From the NCBI GenBank assembly GCA_019057865.1, contig JAHLWP010000007.1:62001-126000 (forward strand): a stretch of 64,000 nt of DNA. The letters are read 5' to 3'. This DNA comes from Promethearchaeota archaeon. GTDB lineage: Archaea; Asgardarchaeota; Lokiarchaeia; Sigyniarchaeales; SOKP01. The stretch's first letter is position 1, and each line of letters starts with the position of its first letter. The position numbers and the translations under genes are program-made. This document shows, piece by piece, positions 7,173-15,215 of this stretch. The notes under the pieces are model-generated. The model saw only the letters and a program-made list of their open reading frames with translations, was not told the origin of the DNA and did not search any database.

Positions 7173-9173
7173 ATGGATGAATTTTTAAAACAAATAGGGC
7201 TTTCAGATAATGCTATAAAAATATATATTAAATCATTAGGAAGAACCTCTCTTACGTATTATGAACTCTACTCAATAGTTCCAAAAATATCTGAAGAGGA
7301 ATTTAAAAATTGTATTAATGAACTTATAGATTCCGGCTTAATAATTCAATTGATCCCTCAAAAACCGGAAATCCTTTTAGAACATCTAACTATTCCTCCT
7401 TTTGGACCAATAATTACTTATTACGAAAACATTGATGCGAATTTAACAAACATTAAAAATTCAATTCAGGAATTAATAGCTAATTCGTTAAAACAAATTT
7501 TTAAGAGTAATAGAATAGTTGATATGGATTCGGTTTTCACCGTTTTTCAAGAAATTAAGAAGGATATTGAAGAAGATACTATTATTCAAAAAAGAGAAAT
7601 TGAAGATATTTTTGAGGGTATGGAGGATCTGAATAAGCTTAAAAAAGAGCTTTCTGAAATTCATCAACAGATTAAAAGTATTACACAAACACAATTTTCA
7701 GATCTATTAAAATTAATTTCAAATCTTAAAGATGATTTAACTAAAAAAATTAATTCATTAGAATTTAAGAAATATAAGAAAGAAATTATAGAGATAATTG
7801 AAGAATTATTTAAAACAAGATTAGATGAGATGGTAGGAAATTTTACTAATAAATTACATAATCAAATAGAAGATGAGTTTAGTAATACAAATAAATCTAC
7901 TGATAATATTAGGGAGTCTGTTTTTCAATATCGTGAAGATTTTAAAATGCTACTCTTAAACATGTTAAATAATTTTGAAACAAAAATGAATACTATTTTC
8001 GGTATGATTAAAGATAATAAAGAAAATCTTGTAAATGAAATTCAAACCCTTGAAAGCAAAATCACAGAGAATTTAAATGCTATAGTTAGAAATTCCATAA
8101 ATGAAGTCTCAAAATTAAATAAACCTATTGAAAGTGTAATGAAAAATAGTTTTGAGATGTTGATTTCTTCTGATAAGGCATTGATTAATGATATTTGGAT
8201 GATAAGGAGTATAACTAATGTTAATGAAGAGATTCAAAAGTTAATAAATAACACAAATAAAACTCTCTTTCTTATTATTCCTAATCTTGAAAATCACCTA
8301 GCAATTGAACATTTTGGAAAACAATCTGGAAATTTGAAAATAAAGATCGCCTCTTCAGAAGCACACACTAATAGTCTTGTTAAGAAATTAAAAAACGTAA
8401 AAAATTTAGAGTATAAAACTCTGCAAAATGAAAATATAATTGCTTTGAAAGGGGATGATAAACATATCGTTATAGGTTTAATCCAAGATAATCAAAAAGA
8501 ACCTCTAGAAGATTTTGTTGGATTTGGGAGTAATTTTAAACCTTTAATAAAAATATTCGAACCTATTATAGATACAACATGGGCAGCAGCCTATTCAGAT
8601 ACTTATTTTGCTGCTCAACAAACAAAAATTCAAACAACAGCCCCCAAGAAAGTTGCTGCAATAAAACCTACAGTAATTAAGGAAGTAAAACCTATAACTC
8701 CTACAAAAACGAAGCCCATTAAAACTAATGAAGTATCCACTAAAAAAAAACTAGAAAAAGAAATTCCGAAACAGATTAAAGAACCTATTAAAATTCAAGA
8801 GAAATCTACTCCAAAACCTCTAAAAGTCACTACTGAAAACTCAACACCTAAGGAGAAAATAACAGATTTAACTCAAAAACTAAAGAGAAATTTAACTATA
8901 CTCCCGAAAGCTGGTGATGAAGCAGGTATGTTTATCAATGATGTTTTTAATAGTCTTATTTTGCAATTGAATAATTTAAAGGGAGAAGACTTTAGTATAG
9001 AATTGCAAAAAATAGCGGACTTAATTCTAGAGAAAAAAGGTTTCTCAGTTATTTTACACCAATTAAGAAGTACAATAAATGAATATAAAACACATTATAA
9101 ATTGTTAAATAAGAATGAAAAAAATCAAATAGTCGATTTTATTAATAATTGGAAGCAGAAATTATTTCAATAA
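7173..9173 (+). CDS. TrmB-like winged-helix protein with long coiled coil and PLD-like domain
   Basis: A 666-residue protein. Residues 1-75 match the TrmB-type winged helix (IGLSDNAIKIYIKSLGR, then a second helix and SGLIIQLIP wing). Residues 90-335 are a long heptad-rich coiled coil with few prolines. Residues 335-475 form an alpha/beta region (TLFLIIPNLENHLAIEHF... HIVIGLI) like the effector domain at the C-terminus of many TrmB regulators, and similar in character to the domain ending the protein at 40371-41273. A Lys/Pro/Thr-rich linker (490-575) precedes a C-terminal helical domain. TrmB family members are sugar-responsive regulators, but the huge coiled coil argues for a structural or signalling role instead. 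Convergent with the gene at 9179. Confidence 0.6.
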   Translation: MDEFLKQIGLSDNAIKIYIKSLGRTSLTYYELYSIVPKISEEEFKNCINELIDSGLIIQLIPQKPEILLEHLTIPPFGPIITYYENIDANLTNIKNSIQELIANSLKQIFKSNRIVDMDSVFTVFQEIKKDIEEDTIIQKREIEDIFEGMEDLNKLKKELSEIHQQIKSITQTQFSDLLKLISNLKDDLTKKINSLEFKKYKKEIIEIIEELFKTRLDEMVGNFTNKLHNQIEDEFSNTNKSTDNIRESVFQYREDFKMLLLNMLNNFETKMNTIFGMIKDNKENLVNEIQTLESKITENLNAIVRNSINEVSKLNKPIESVMKNSFEMLISSDKALINDIWMIRSITNVNEEIQKLINNTNKTLFLIIPNLENHLAIEHFGKQSGNLKIKIASSEAHTNSLVKKLKNVKNLEYKTLQNENIIALKGDDKHIVIGLIQDNQKEPLEDFVGFGSNFKPLIKIFEPIIDTTWAAAYSDTYFAAQQTKIQTTAPKKVAAIKPTVIKEVKPITPTKTKPIKTNEVSTKKKLEKEIPKQIKEPIKIQEKSTPKPLKVTTENSTPKEKITDLTQKLKRNLTILPKAGDEAGMFINDVFNSLILQLNNLKGEDFSIELQKIADLILEKKGFSVILHQLRSTINEYKTHYKLLNKNEKNQIVDFINNWKQKLFQ

Positions 9174-9178
9174 TTTTA

Positions 9179-9961
9179 TTATTGGGAAGTTTTTGCCTTA
9201 TTTCTAATCGTTTTCATATAAATAAGAAATCCTCTGATAAAAAAGATTAATGCAAATAGAAAACTACCAAGAAAAAATATTGAAACAATAATTGAAATTA
9301 AATAATTGGGATTCAGAATTCCAATAATCCCAAAAATTGGACACAGGGGGGCAACAATCAAGAAGGTCAAATAGACACTCTTATCTTTTTCACCAAACTT
9401 TATATAAGTAGTTATATTAAACCATCCGATTAATATCATGAAAAAAGGAATCAAATAAGAAGAAAGTGGGAGAAATGGATAATCTATACCTCCCATTGCA
9501 AATGCATAAAAGTAATTTGCATAAAAAAAAGTAATTAATGATAAAGCACTTAACGGAGTAGGCACCCCGGTATATCCTGGAATTTTAGAGATATTAAATC
9601 TTGCTAACCTGAGTATTGCTCCTAATGCGAAACAAATAGAACCAATCACTATGAAAATGTCTATATATCCACCTGTTTTAAAAGCTTGATAAGTTAAAAT
9701 TGCGGGAGTTATCCCAAAAGTTAAAGAATCACTTAAAGAATCCAATTCCTTACCCATTTCGTTTATTGTACCCGTTTTACGAGCAATATAACCATCTATA
9801 AGATCTGTCCCAAGTGTTATAGATATAAGAAAAAATCCTAAAGATAGAAATTCATGAGTTCCTATACATGCACATACCAAAGCTATAATTCCAAGCGTAG
9901 TACCGATAAGCGTTATATAATCTTTGAATTTCAATAGATTAGGGATACTTGGGGTTGACAT
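9179..9961 (-). CDS. pssA: CDP-alcohol phosphatidyltransferase, archaetidylserine synthase-like
   Basis: A 260-residue integral membrane protein with about seven hydrophobic segments. Near residue 55 it carries the full CDP-alcohol phosphatidyltransferase signature D-G-x2-A-R-x8-G-x3-D-x3-D (DGYIARKTGTINEMGKELD then SLSD). These Asp residues bind the divalent metal and the CDP-lipid. Overall layout, with the motif near the N-terminus and a long hydrophobic C-terminal half, matches PssA/archaetidylserine synthases, which make phosphatidylserine-type lipids from CDP-archaeol and serine. Archaetidylinositol-phosphate or glycerol-phosphate synthases are possible alternatives. It stands alone, convergent with the upstream coiled-coil gene, only five bases apart. 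Confidence 0.85.
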   Translation of the reverse strand: MSTPSIPNLLKFKDYITLIGTTLGIIALVCACIGTHEFLSLGFFLISITLGTDLIDGYIARKTGTINEMGKELDSLSDSLTFGITPAILTYQAFKTGGYIDIFIVIGSICFALGAILRLARFNISKIPGYTGVPTPLSALSLITFFYANYFYAFAMGGIDYPFLPLSSYLIPFFMILIGWFNITTYIKFGEKDKSVYLTFLIVAPLCPIFGIIGILNPNYLISIIVSIFFLGSFLFALIFFIRGFLIYMKTIRNKAKTSQ

Positions 9962-10094
9962 TCTATTTTCCTAAATAATTTATTATGTATTAATTAAGCC
10001 TTATTGAATAAAAATATTTTCTTAAGAAAAATGTAAGTCTCCTTCAATTCCTTAAATTTATATAAGAGAGTTACCATTTTTAGCATAATAATTT

Positions 10095-10811
10095 ATGAAA
10101 AAAAATTTTATTCCAATGTATTGTAATATATGTGGAGCGGAAATAAAAGACCCTGATCAAAAATTTTGTGAAAGTTGTGGAAATGAGCTTCCATCTAAAG
10201 CTATTTCTGAACAAGGATCGGCACAAACAACGGTAACTCCGACTACAACGCCCCAACATCGCCCTGGTGGACTGTTTGACATTAACCGGAATTATTACAT
10301 CCTTAAAGAAAAGTATTGGGACTGGGGAAGTGGTGAAATCTTAGATGAGAATAATCAAATAATCGGTAGAATGAAAAGAGTTATCTTAAGCATAAGACGT
10401 AGAGTTGAACTTCAAGAAGTTGATGGTACAATTTCAGCTACAATTCATGCTAAACTTGTATCTGCTCGTGGAGCTCAGGATTTGAAAACACCTGATGGAC
10501 AATTGATAGCAAGAATTAAGAAGAAGATTTTATCGTTATTTCGACCAGTCTTTTATTTGGAGGCCCCTGATGGTACTCAATGGTATAGAGCACAAGGTAA
10601 ATTCATGGGATGGTCCTATAAAGTATATGATGTCTCAACAGGAAAAACAATCGCTGAAATCGAGAAAGCTGATAAATGGAGAGACATCTTTTTTGGTGGA
10701 ATGTTAGATTTTAAGGATACTTATGCTTTAAAAATACTAGATAATGAAACTGATCGAAGGATTTTACTTGGCTTTGTCTTATCAATAGATAATATATTAC
10801 ACGATTATTAA
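10095..10811 (+). CDS. Zinc ribbon plus LURP-one/scramblase-like domain protein
   Basis: A 238-residue protein. Residues 9-29 form a zinc ribbon (C-x2-C, 13 residues, C-x2-C). After a Thr/Pro/Gln-rich linker, residues 63-238 are beta-rich, with repeating short strands such as YYILKEKYWDWGSGEILDE and the pattern G-x-I-A-x-I-x-K-K. This resembles the tubby-like LURP-one-related/phospholipid scramblase fold, where alternating strands form a barrel around a hydrophobic helix; the C-terminal LLGFVLSIDNIL would be that helix. The scramblase-like family often acts at membranes, but its archaeal role is unknown. Translation starts at ATG 10095, with a T-rich, TATA-like region upstream. Monocistronic, followed by the gelsolin-like gene 160 bases later. 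Confidence 0.68.
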   Translation: MKKNFIPMYCNICGAEIKDPDQKFCESCGNELPSKAISEQGSAQTTVTPTTTPQHRPGGLFDINRNYYILKEKYWDWGSGEILDENNQIIGRMKRVILSIRRRVELQEVDGTISATIHAKLVSARGAQDLKTPDGQLIARIKKKILSLFRPVFYLEAPDGTQWYRAQGKFMGWSYKVYDVSTGKTIAEIEKADKWRDIFFGGMLDFKDTYALKILDNETDRRILLGFVLSIDNILHDY

Positions 10812-10970
10812 TTCCTAATAATTTCATTAATTTTTTTTATTCTTTTTTCTATAACAAATTTATAATTAAAAAAATTTTTATTAATGTATTTTAATATTTT
10901 CTTTAAAAGAACTTTATTCATAGACATAGATTTTTAATTTTTGTAGTATTTCTATAGATGAGAAATCAAT

Positions 10971-11918
10971 ATGACTATAACTTATGAAGAATTTCTAGTT
11001 TTTGATTTAGAGAATGATGGAGAAAAAACGAAATTAGATATAAAACAAGAAGATCTCCAGAACTATTTGAATCCTGAGCAGGTCTTAGTTATCATCCGAG
11101 AAGATTTAAGAAGAATTTATATTTGGAAGGGAGCGAAATCCGCAGTAAGAAAGAGATTTATTAGTTCAAGAGTTGCACGTGATTTACAAAAAGAATTGTT
11201 AGATGATCCTCGATATCATCGCTGTAAAATAGTATCTATAGATCAAGGTGATGAACTCCAAGAATTTTTAGACACTTTTCAACTAGAATCAATGGAAGTT
11301 ACTGAAAGATTACCTGATATGCGATACATACGAAATATCGAACGAGAAAGAATGAAAGAAGCAGAACAAATCGCTAAAGGAAAAACTGAAGACGCTTACT
11401 ATTCACCAGCGCTTCAAGATATAAGTAGCGATGTTGTTATGTCCTCTATCGTTCAAAAACCAAAATTGACTATTGGAATATCTGAAAAAGAGCAAAAACA
11501 AATTAAGAAAAAAATACTTAAAACTGAAGTTCCCCTTGATTATAAGAGACAAAATCTAATTCTTGGTCATACATTATTTGCTGCTGTAACCAAGATTTCA
11601 AAAGTTTTCGATGAAGATGTAGAGGAAATTGTATGGGAGCCGGTTAAGAAAGTTCCAAAAGAAACAATGAATTTAGATAACCATAAATTAAGAGTATATT
11701 TAAATATAAAAAAGGGTATTGTTGAGGCTGTAGAAGTATTAAAAAAAGAAGAAAAGCCAAATCAAAACGCTATACCTAAAAAGATAACTTCGAAACCATC
11801 ACCCACTAAGAGTTCTACTCCTAAGAAGAAGACTTTATTGACTCCAATGCCACCAAAACCTGCCTCGATGAAACAAAATTCAAAAGAGACTGAAACTCAA
11901 GAAAAGCAAGACAAATAG
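10971..11918 (+). CDS. Gelsolin-like (ADF-H superfamily) domain protein
   Basis: A 315-residue protein. Residues 1-105 match a gelsolin repeat: a strand FLVFDLEND, the helix DLQNYLNPEQVLVI, the hallmark IYIWKGAKSAVRKRFISSRVARDL (split here at residues 49-72, with W52-K53-G54), and the terminal DQGDELQEFL, where eukaryotic repeats read EGxE..EF. A single repeat is followed by an Arg/Glu-rich helical region, a small alpha/beta segment (190-255), and a Lys/Pro/Ser/Thr-rich tail (260-315) that is probably disordered and basic. Asgard gelsolins are known to bind actin; whether this divergent one does is inference. No actin or profilin gene occurs in the window. Confidence 0.68.
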   Translation: MTITYEEFLVFDLENDGEKTKLDIKQEDLQNYLNPEQVLVIIREDLRRIYIWKGAKSAVRKRFISSRVARDLQKELLDDPRYHRCKIVSIDQGDELQEFLDTFQLESMEVTERLPDMRYIRNIERERMKEAEQIAKGKTEDAYYSPALQDISSDVVMSSIVQKPKLTIGISEKEQKQIKKKILKTEVPLDYKRQNLILGHTLFAAVTKISKVFDEDVEEIVWEPVKKVPKETMNLDNHKLRVYLNIKKGIVEAVEVLKKEEKPNQNAIPKKITSKPSPTKSSTPKKKTLLTPMPPKPASMKQNSKETETQEKQDK

Positions 11919-12053
11919 GAAATATAATTTAGGTGCAAGTCGAAAATTACCAAAAATCCCTAGTATTAAGTAAAAATTAAAAATTCTCCATTAAATGTAA
12001 ATATCAAATAAATACAAATTAGAACCTATTAATCTCATTATATTATCAGATTC

Positions 12054-12596
12054 TTATTCTTCCCTATTCTCAGGTTTTCCCTTATTCTGATCTTCAGGTT
12101 TGTTTTTCTTTTTAATCTTCCTTAACCCTTCAATAGCCCCTTTCCTTACAAGAGGGCTTACATCTTTAAGAGCTTTTGTTAGAACATCTAAACTATATGG
12201 ATGGTGTAAATCTCCTAACTCGTCAGCAGCTTCCATTCGTACATTCTCATTTGGATCATGTAATAATACATATGTTAATACTCCTAATACTTTTGTCTCT
12301 CCAAAATCACCCAACGTATCAACAGCTTCTCTCCTTACCTCAGCATCAGGATCTGTTGTTGCTGTTATTGCTAGTTGTTTTGAAATTTCATCAGAATTCC
12401 CAATTGGCTCTATAGCGCTTAGATCGACACCACAATACTTGCAAAAATTATGATGGATTTTAATATCATTTCCACAGGCAGGACATATCCTTCGTGTGTT
12501 AAAATCTATGAATGATCTTGTTGGCGGGGCTGATACTTTTTTTACTTTATAAGGATTTACATTTGGATCCGGTCTTAAATATTTATCTTTTCCCAT
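12054..12596 (-). CDS. Zinc-ribbon and HEAT-repeat protein
   Basis: A 180-residue protein. A zinc ribbon occupies about residues 38-57 (C-x2-C-x11-C-x2-C, ending CKYCGVDL). It is followed by three HEAT-like repeats: TDPDAEVRREAVDTLGDFGE, then DPNENVRMEAADELGDL, then DVSPLVRKGAIEGLRKI. The repeat consensus D-x-x-V-R-x-x-A-x-x-L-G is the short PBS-lyase-type HEAT, usually a protein-binding scaffold. The ends are polar and charged. It has no membrane segment or enzyme motif. I infer an adaptor protein; the partner is unknown. Reverse strand, lying between the gelsolin-like gene (convergent) and fbaB. Confidence 0.8.
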   Translation of the reverse strand: MGKDKYLRPDPNVNPYKVKKVSAPPTRSFIDFNTRRICPACGNDIKIHHNFCKYCGVDLSAIEPIGNSDEISKQLAITATTDPDAEVRREAVDTLGDFGETKVLGVLTYVLLHDPNENVRMEAADELGDLHHPYSLDVLTKALKDVSPLVRKGAIEGLRKIKKKNKPEDQNKGKPENREE

Positions 12597-12674
12597 AAAT
12601 ATCTCAAAATTAATTTAATTCTAATAGGATGAATAATGTAATTTAACCTTTTATTTTTAATTCGATCTAAAATG

Positions 12675-12697
12675 AAAAAATAAAAAAAAGAAAAAAG
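12675..12697 (-). terminator. T-rich terminator after fbaB
   Basis: On the coding (reverse) strand, fbaB is followed 9 bases after its stop by two long T tracts separated by single bases (A runs 12675-12680, 12682-12689 and 12691-12696 on the plus strand). Archaeal transcription ends at such T tracts without needing a hairpin. Confidence 0.6.
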
Positions 12698-12705
12698 GAT
12701 AATTT

Positions 12706-13767
12706 TTATGCAATAGTAATATCCTTACTTAAGTAGACATCTTGTACAGCATTCATGATTTTAATCCCTTCAGGTTTTGACTTTTTAAAAGCTTTTCTCC
12801 CAAGAATTAGACCCATTCCACCAGATCGTTTATTAATAACCGCTGCTTTTACAGCATCTTGAAGGTCATTGCCACCAGATTCACCGCCAGAATTAATTAA
12901 ACCCACTCTTCCCATATAGCAATTTGCCACCTGATATCTATTCCATTCTATAGGGTGATCAGTAGCTAATTTTTCATAGACTAATTTATCCGTTTTTCCA
13001 AAATTTAAGTCTAGGAAACCCCTATTTAGAGTGGATATTTTTTGTTTTATGATATCAGCTTCAATAGTAACGCCTAAATGATTTGCCTGAGACTCCAAAT
13101 CATTAGCAGTATGATAATCTTTTCCATCTTTAATGAATTCTTCTTTATTTCTTAAATAGCACCATAGGACACAAACTAATCCTAGCTCATGAGCATATCT
13201 AAAAGATTCACTAATTTCTTGAATCTGGCGTCTAGATTCTTTAGAACCAAAGTAAATTGTTGCACCTACTGCAGCAGCTCCCATAGTCCATGCTTGATCC
13301 ACATTCGCGAAGAATGTTTGATCCGAAAGTTCTGGTTTTGTAAGTAATTCGTTATGGTTTATTTTTACTATAAATGGAATTTTTCTAGCATACCGACGAG
13401 AAATTGATCCTAAAACTCCTAGAGTGGAGGCAACACCATTACATCCACCATCTATGGCCAATTTAATAATATTTTCAGGATCAAAATAGGATGGATTTAC
13501 AGCAAAACTGGCAGACCCACTATGTTCAATACCTTGATCTACAGGTAATATAGAAAGGTATCCGGTTCCGGCTAGCCGACCACGTTGATTAAATAATCTA
13601 ATCATATTATTTAAAACCAAATTAGTACGGTCTGAATGCTCCATAACTCTTTCAATGAAATCTGGTCCTGGAACATGAATAAGATCCTTCGTGATTCCTG
13701 TACATGTATGATTCAGAAGTCCTTCAGCTTCAGATCCAAGGAGGTTTTTAATCTCATTAAAATCCAT
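12706..13767 (-). CDS. fbaB: Class I fructose-bisphosphate aldolase, FbaB/DhnA type
   Basis: A 353-residue enzyme that resembles bacterial FbaB along its whole length, including the N-terminus ([14 protein letters not shown]), the core [17 protein letters not shown], the [18 protein letters not shown] segment, and the C-terminal [22 protein letters not shown]. The likely Schiff-base lysine lies in EADIIKQK near residue 242. It cleaves fructose 1,6-bisphosphate to glyceraldehyde 3-phosphate and dihydroxyacetone phosphate. Typical archaeal DhnA-family aldolases are around 260-280 residues; this one has the 350-residue bacterial length, which suggests acquisition from bacteria. Base composition is like its neighbours, so any transfer is not recent. 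Monocistronic, with a T-rich terminator. Confidence 0.95.
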   Translation of the reverse strand: MDFNEIKNLLGSEAEGLLNHTCTGITKDLIHVPGPDFIERVMEHSDRTNLVLNNMIRLFNQRGRLAGTGYLSILPVDQGIEHSGSASFAVNPSYFDPENIIKLAIDGGCNGVASTLGVLGSISRRYARKIPFIVKINHNELLTKPELSDQTFFANVDQAWTMGAAAVGATIYFGSKESRRQIQEISESFRYAHELGLVCVLWCYLRNKEEFIKDGKDYHTANDLESQANHLGVTIEADIIKQKISTLNRGFLDLNFGKTDKLVYEKLATDHPIEWNRYQVANCYMGRVGLINSGGESGGNDLQDAVKAAVINKRSGGMGLILGRKAFKKSKPEGIKIMNAVQDVYLSKDITIA

Positions 13768-13904
13768 TTTTTTATATCATCCTCTTTATTATATTTTAAG
13801 ATTAAAGAAGAAATAATCTTCCTAAAATAAAATATTTTTCCTTCTTAATATTTGCTAATCAATAGTTTTAAGAAGAAGTATGCAAATTGAGCCTTGCAGA
13901 TATA

Positions 13905-14189
13905 TTATTCTGATTTACCATTTGAATTAAAGAATTCTTTTAATAGTTCTGAAAGGAGATTATAATTACTTGAATGAACTTTTGAACTTCCACTTTCTAA
14001 TTTAAGTAAAATTTTTCTTTTTTCTATACCATTAATCTCTAACTTTAATAATAATCTCTTCTTTTGATATTTTAAATTTCTAACATCAGAAGTTTTTTCC
14101 CATAAGTTATCTATCTTTTCTGAAAGAACTTCTTTTTCATTGAAGGGTGGCTTTAATTGATTTCTTTTTATTGTATCTGTTTTTTCCAT
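13905..14189 (-). CDS. Hypothetical 94-aa charged protein
   Basis: I do not recognise this protein. It is small, lysine- and leucine-rich, and probably helical, with two stretches of similar character (KKRLLLKLEINGIEKRK and KILLKLESGSSKVHS). It has no cysteines, signal peptide or membrane segment. It lies divergent to a winged-helix gene at 14338, sharing the 148-base region between them, which contains a run of weak TATA-like sequences. Confidence 0.45.
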   Translation of the reverse strand: MEKTDTIKRNQLKPPFNEKEVLSEKIDNLWEKTSDVRNLKYQKKRLLLKLEINGIEKRKILLKLESGSSKVHSSNYNLLSELLKEFFNSNGKSE

Positions 14190-14337
14190 TTTTCTAAATT
14201 TATCTTGTAATTACTTGCTTTATTATCTATGAGATATTTTCATCCCGCATTTAAAAACCCCATAATAATTTCGGTTAGAATTTTACCTTATGAATTTGAA
14301 CGAGAAACATTAATTTGTATGAGAATTTTTCATAACT

Positions 14338-14667
14338 ATGCCTAATGAATTCGATTTTAAAAACTACAAATCAATAGAAGACTATGGTAAAACAATGGAA
14401 GGTACAAAATATCTTCATGATTTATATTTAAGGGCGGTTAATCATCCAGTTCGCAGACAAATATTAACTATCGTTAATAATGCTAAAAAAATTTCTAAAG
14501 AAAAATTGTTTAGTATTCTTTTGGACGAAAACGTTATCAATGATGAATTTTCACTCAATTACAATATAGATTACTTGATTAAAGCTTTTTGCATTGAAAA
14601 AATTGAGGAAAAAAGTAAAATTTATTATGAAATCACTCAAAGTGGAAGAGTGATTGATTATTTATAA
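14338..14667 (+). CDS. Winged-helix DNA-binding protein, unknown regulator
   Basis: A 109-residue protein with an ArsR-like winged-helix pattern: LYLRAVNHPVRRQILTIVNN (first helix, split in description), a second helix around KKISKEKLFSILL, a third around SLNYNIDYLIKAFCIEKI, and a beta wing KIYYEITQSGRVIDYL. The motif 'NHPVRRQIL' corresponds to the 'dptRlrIL' signature of ArsR-type regulators. No metal-binding cysteine pair is present, so a metal sensor is unlikely. It probably represses a nearby promoter, perhaps that of the divergent gene at 13905 or its own. Target unknown. Confidence 0.65.
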   Translation: MPNEFDFKNYKSIEDYGKTMEGTKYLHDLYLRAVNHPVRRQILTIVNNAKKISKEKLFSILLDENVINDEFSLNYNIDYLIKAFCIEKIEEKSKIYYEITQSGRVIDYL

Positions 14668-14684
14668 TAAAGCAACCATTATTG

Positions 14685-15140
14685 CTAATCACCCATCAAT
14701 TTTTTATAGCAATTACAACAAGGGATTCCAAAACTAAAATTAATTTTATTTAATTTCTTACTTCTTAAATTCATGAATTTAATTAACTTTTCTTTTAATT
14801 CTCTTTTATCTTCGTCAAAATATAGTTTCTTTAAATTACGATAATGATTGTATTGATAACAAATAGGGCAAATTTGATAGAATTTTATAAAGCTTGAAAA
14901 AAATTCTTTTTCTTCTTTCGAAAGAGCTTTTAGCTTTAAATCAGGATTATTATCGATAAGATTTCTTAAATTATTTAACTCATTTAACATTTCATCTCTT
15001 AATAATGTTGTATTGATTCTCCGATTTTCCAAATTATTTAATTTTTCGCTTATTAGAATTTCTCGAGTATCTGATTTATCAAAATATTCTATAGCCTTAT
15101 AAAAAAGTGGTAAACGTTTATTTTTCTGCTTTTCTCTCAT
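14685..15140 (-). CDS. Hypothetical 151-aa protein with putative zinc site
   Basis: I do not recognise this family. The N-terminal 80 residues are charged and helical. The C-terminal half has CPICYQYNHYRN near residue 94 and, at the end, GIPCCNCYKKLMG. Together these give a C-x2-C plus C-C-x-C arrangement able to bind one zinc ion. It is basic overall, which fits nucleic acid or protein binding, but nothing decides between them. The start is ATG 15138-15140. It converges with the winged-helix gene 17 bases away. Confidence 0.5.
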   Translation of the reverse strand: MREKQKNKRLPLFYKAIEYFDKSDTREILISEKLNNLENRRINTTLLRDEMLNELNNLRNLIDNNPDLKLKALSKEEKEFFSSFIKFYQICPICYQYNHYRNLKKLYFDEDKRELKEKLIKFMNLRSKKLNKINFSFGIPCCNCYKKLMGD

Positions 15141-15215
15141 ATAAAAAAATCATTTTTTTTATTCGTATTTCTTTTTTTTCATAAAATATCTAGTTTGGTA
15201 ATCTAAAAAATCTTT

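Noticed and set aside
12100..12453. A 117-codon plus-strand frame over the HEAT-repeat gene
   Set aside because: It is the antisense shadow of the reverse-strand zinc-ribbon/HEAT protein, whose repeats and cysteines are clearly real.
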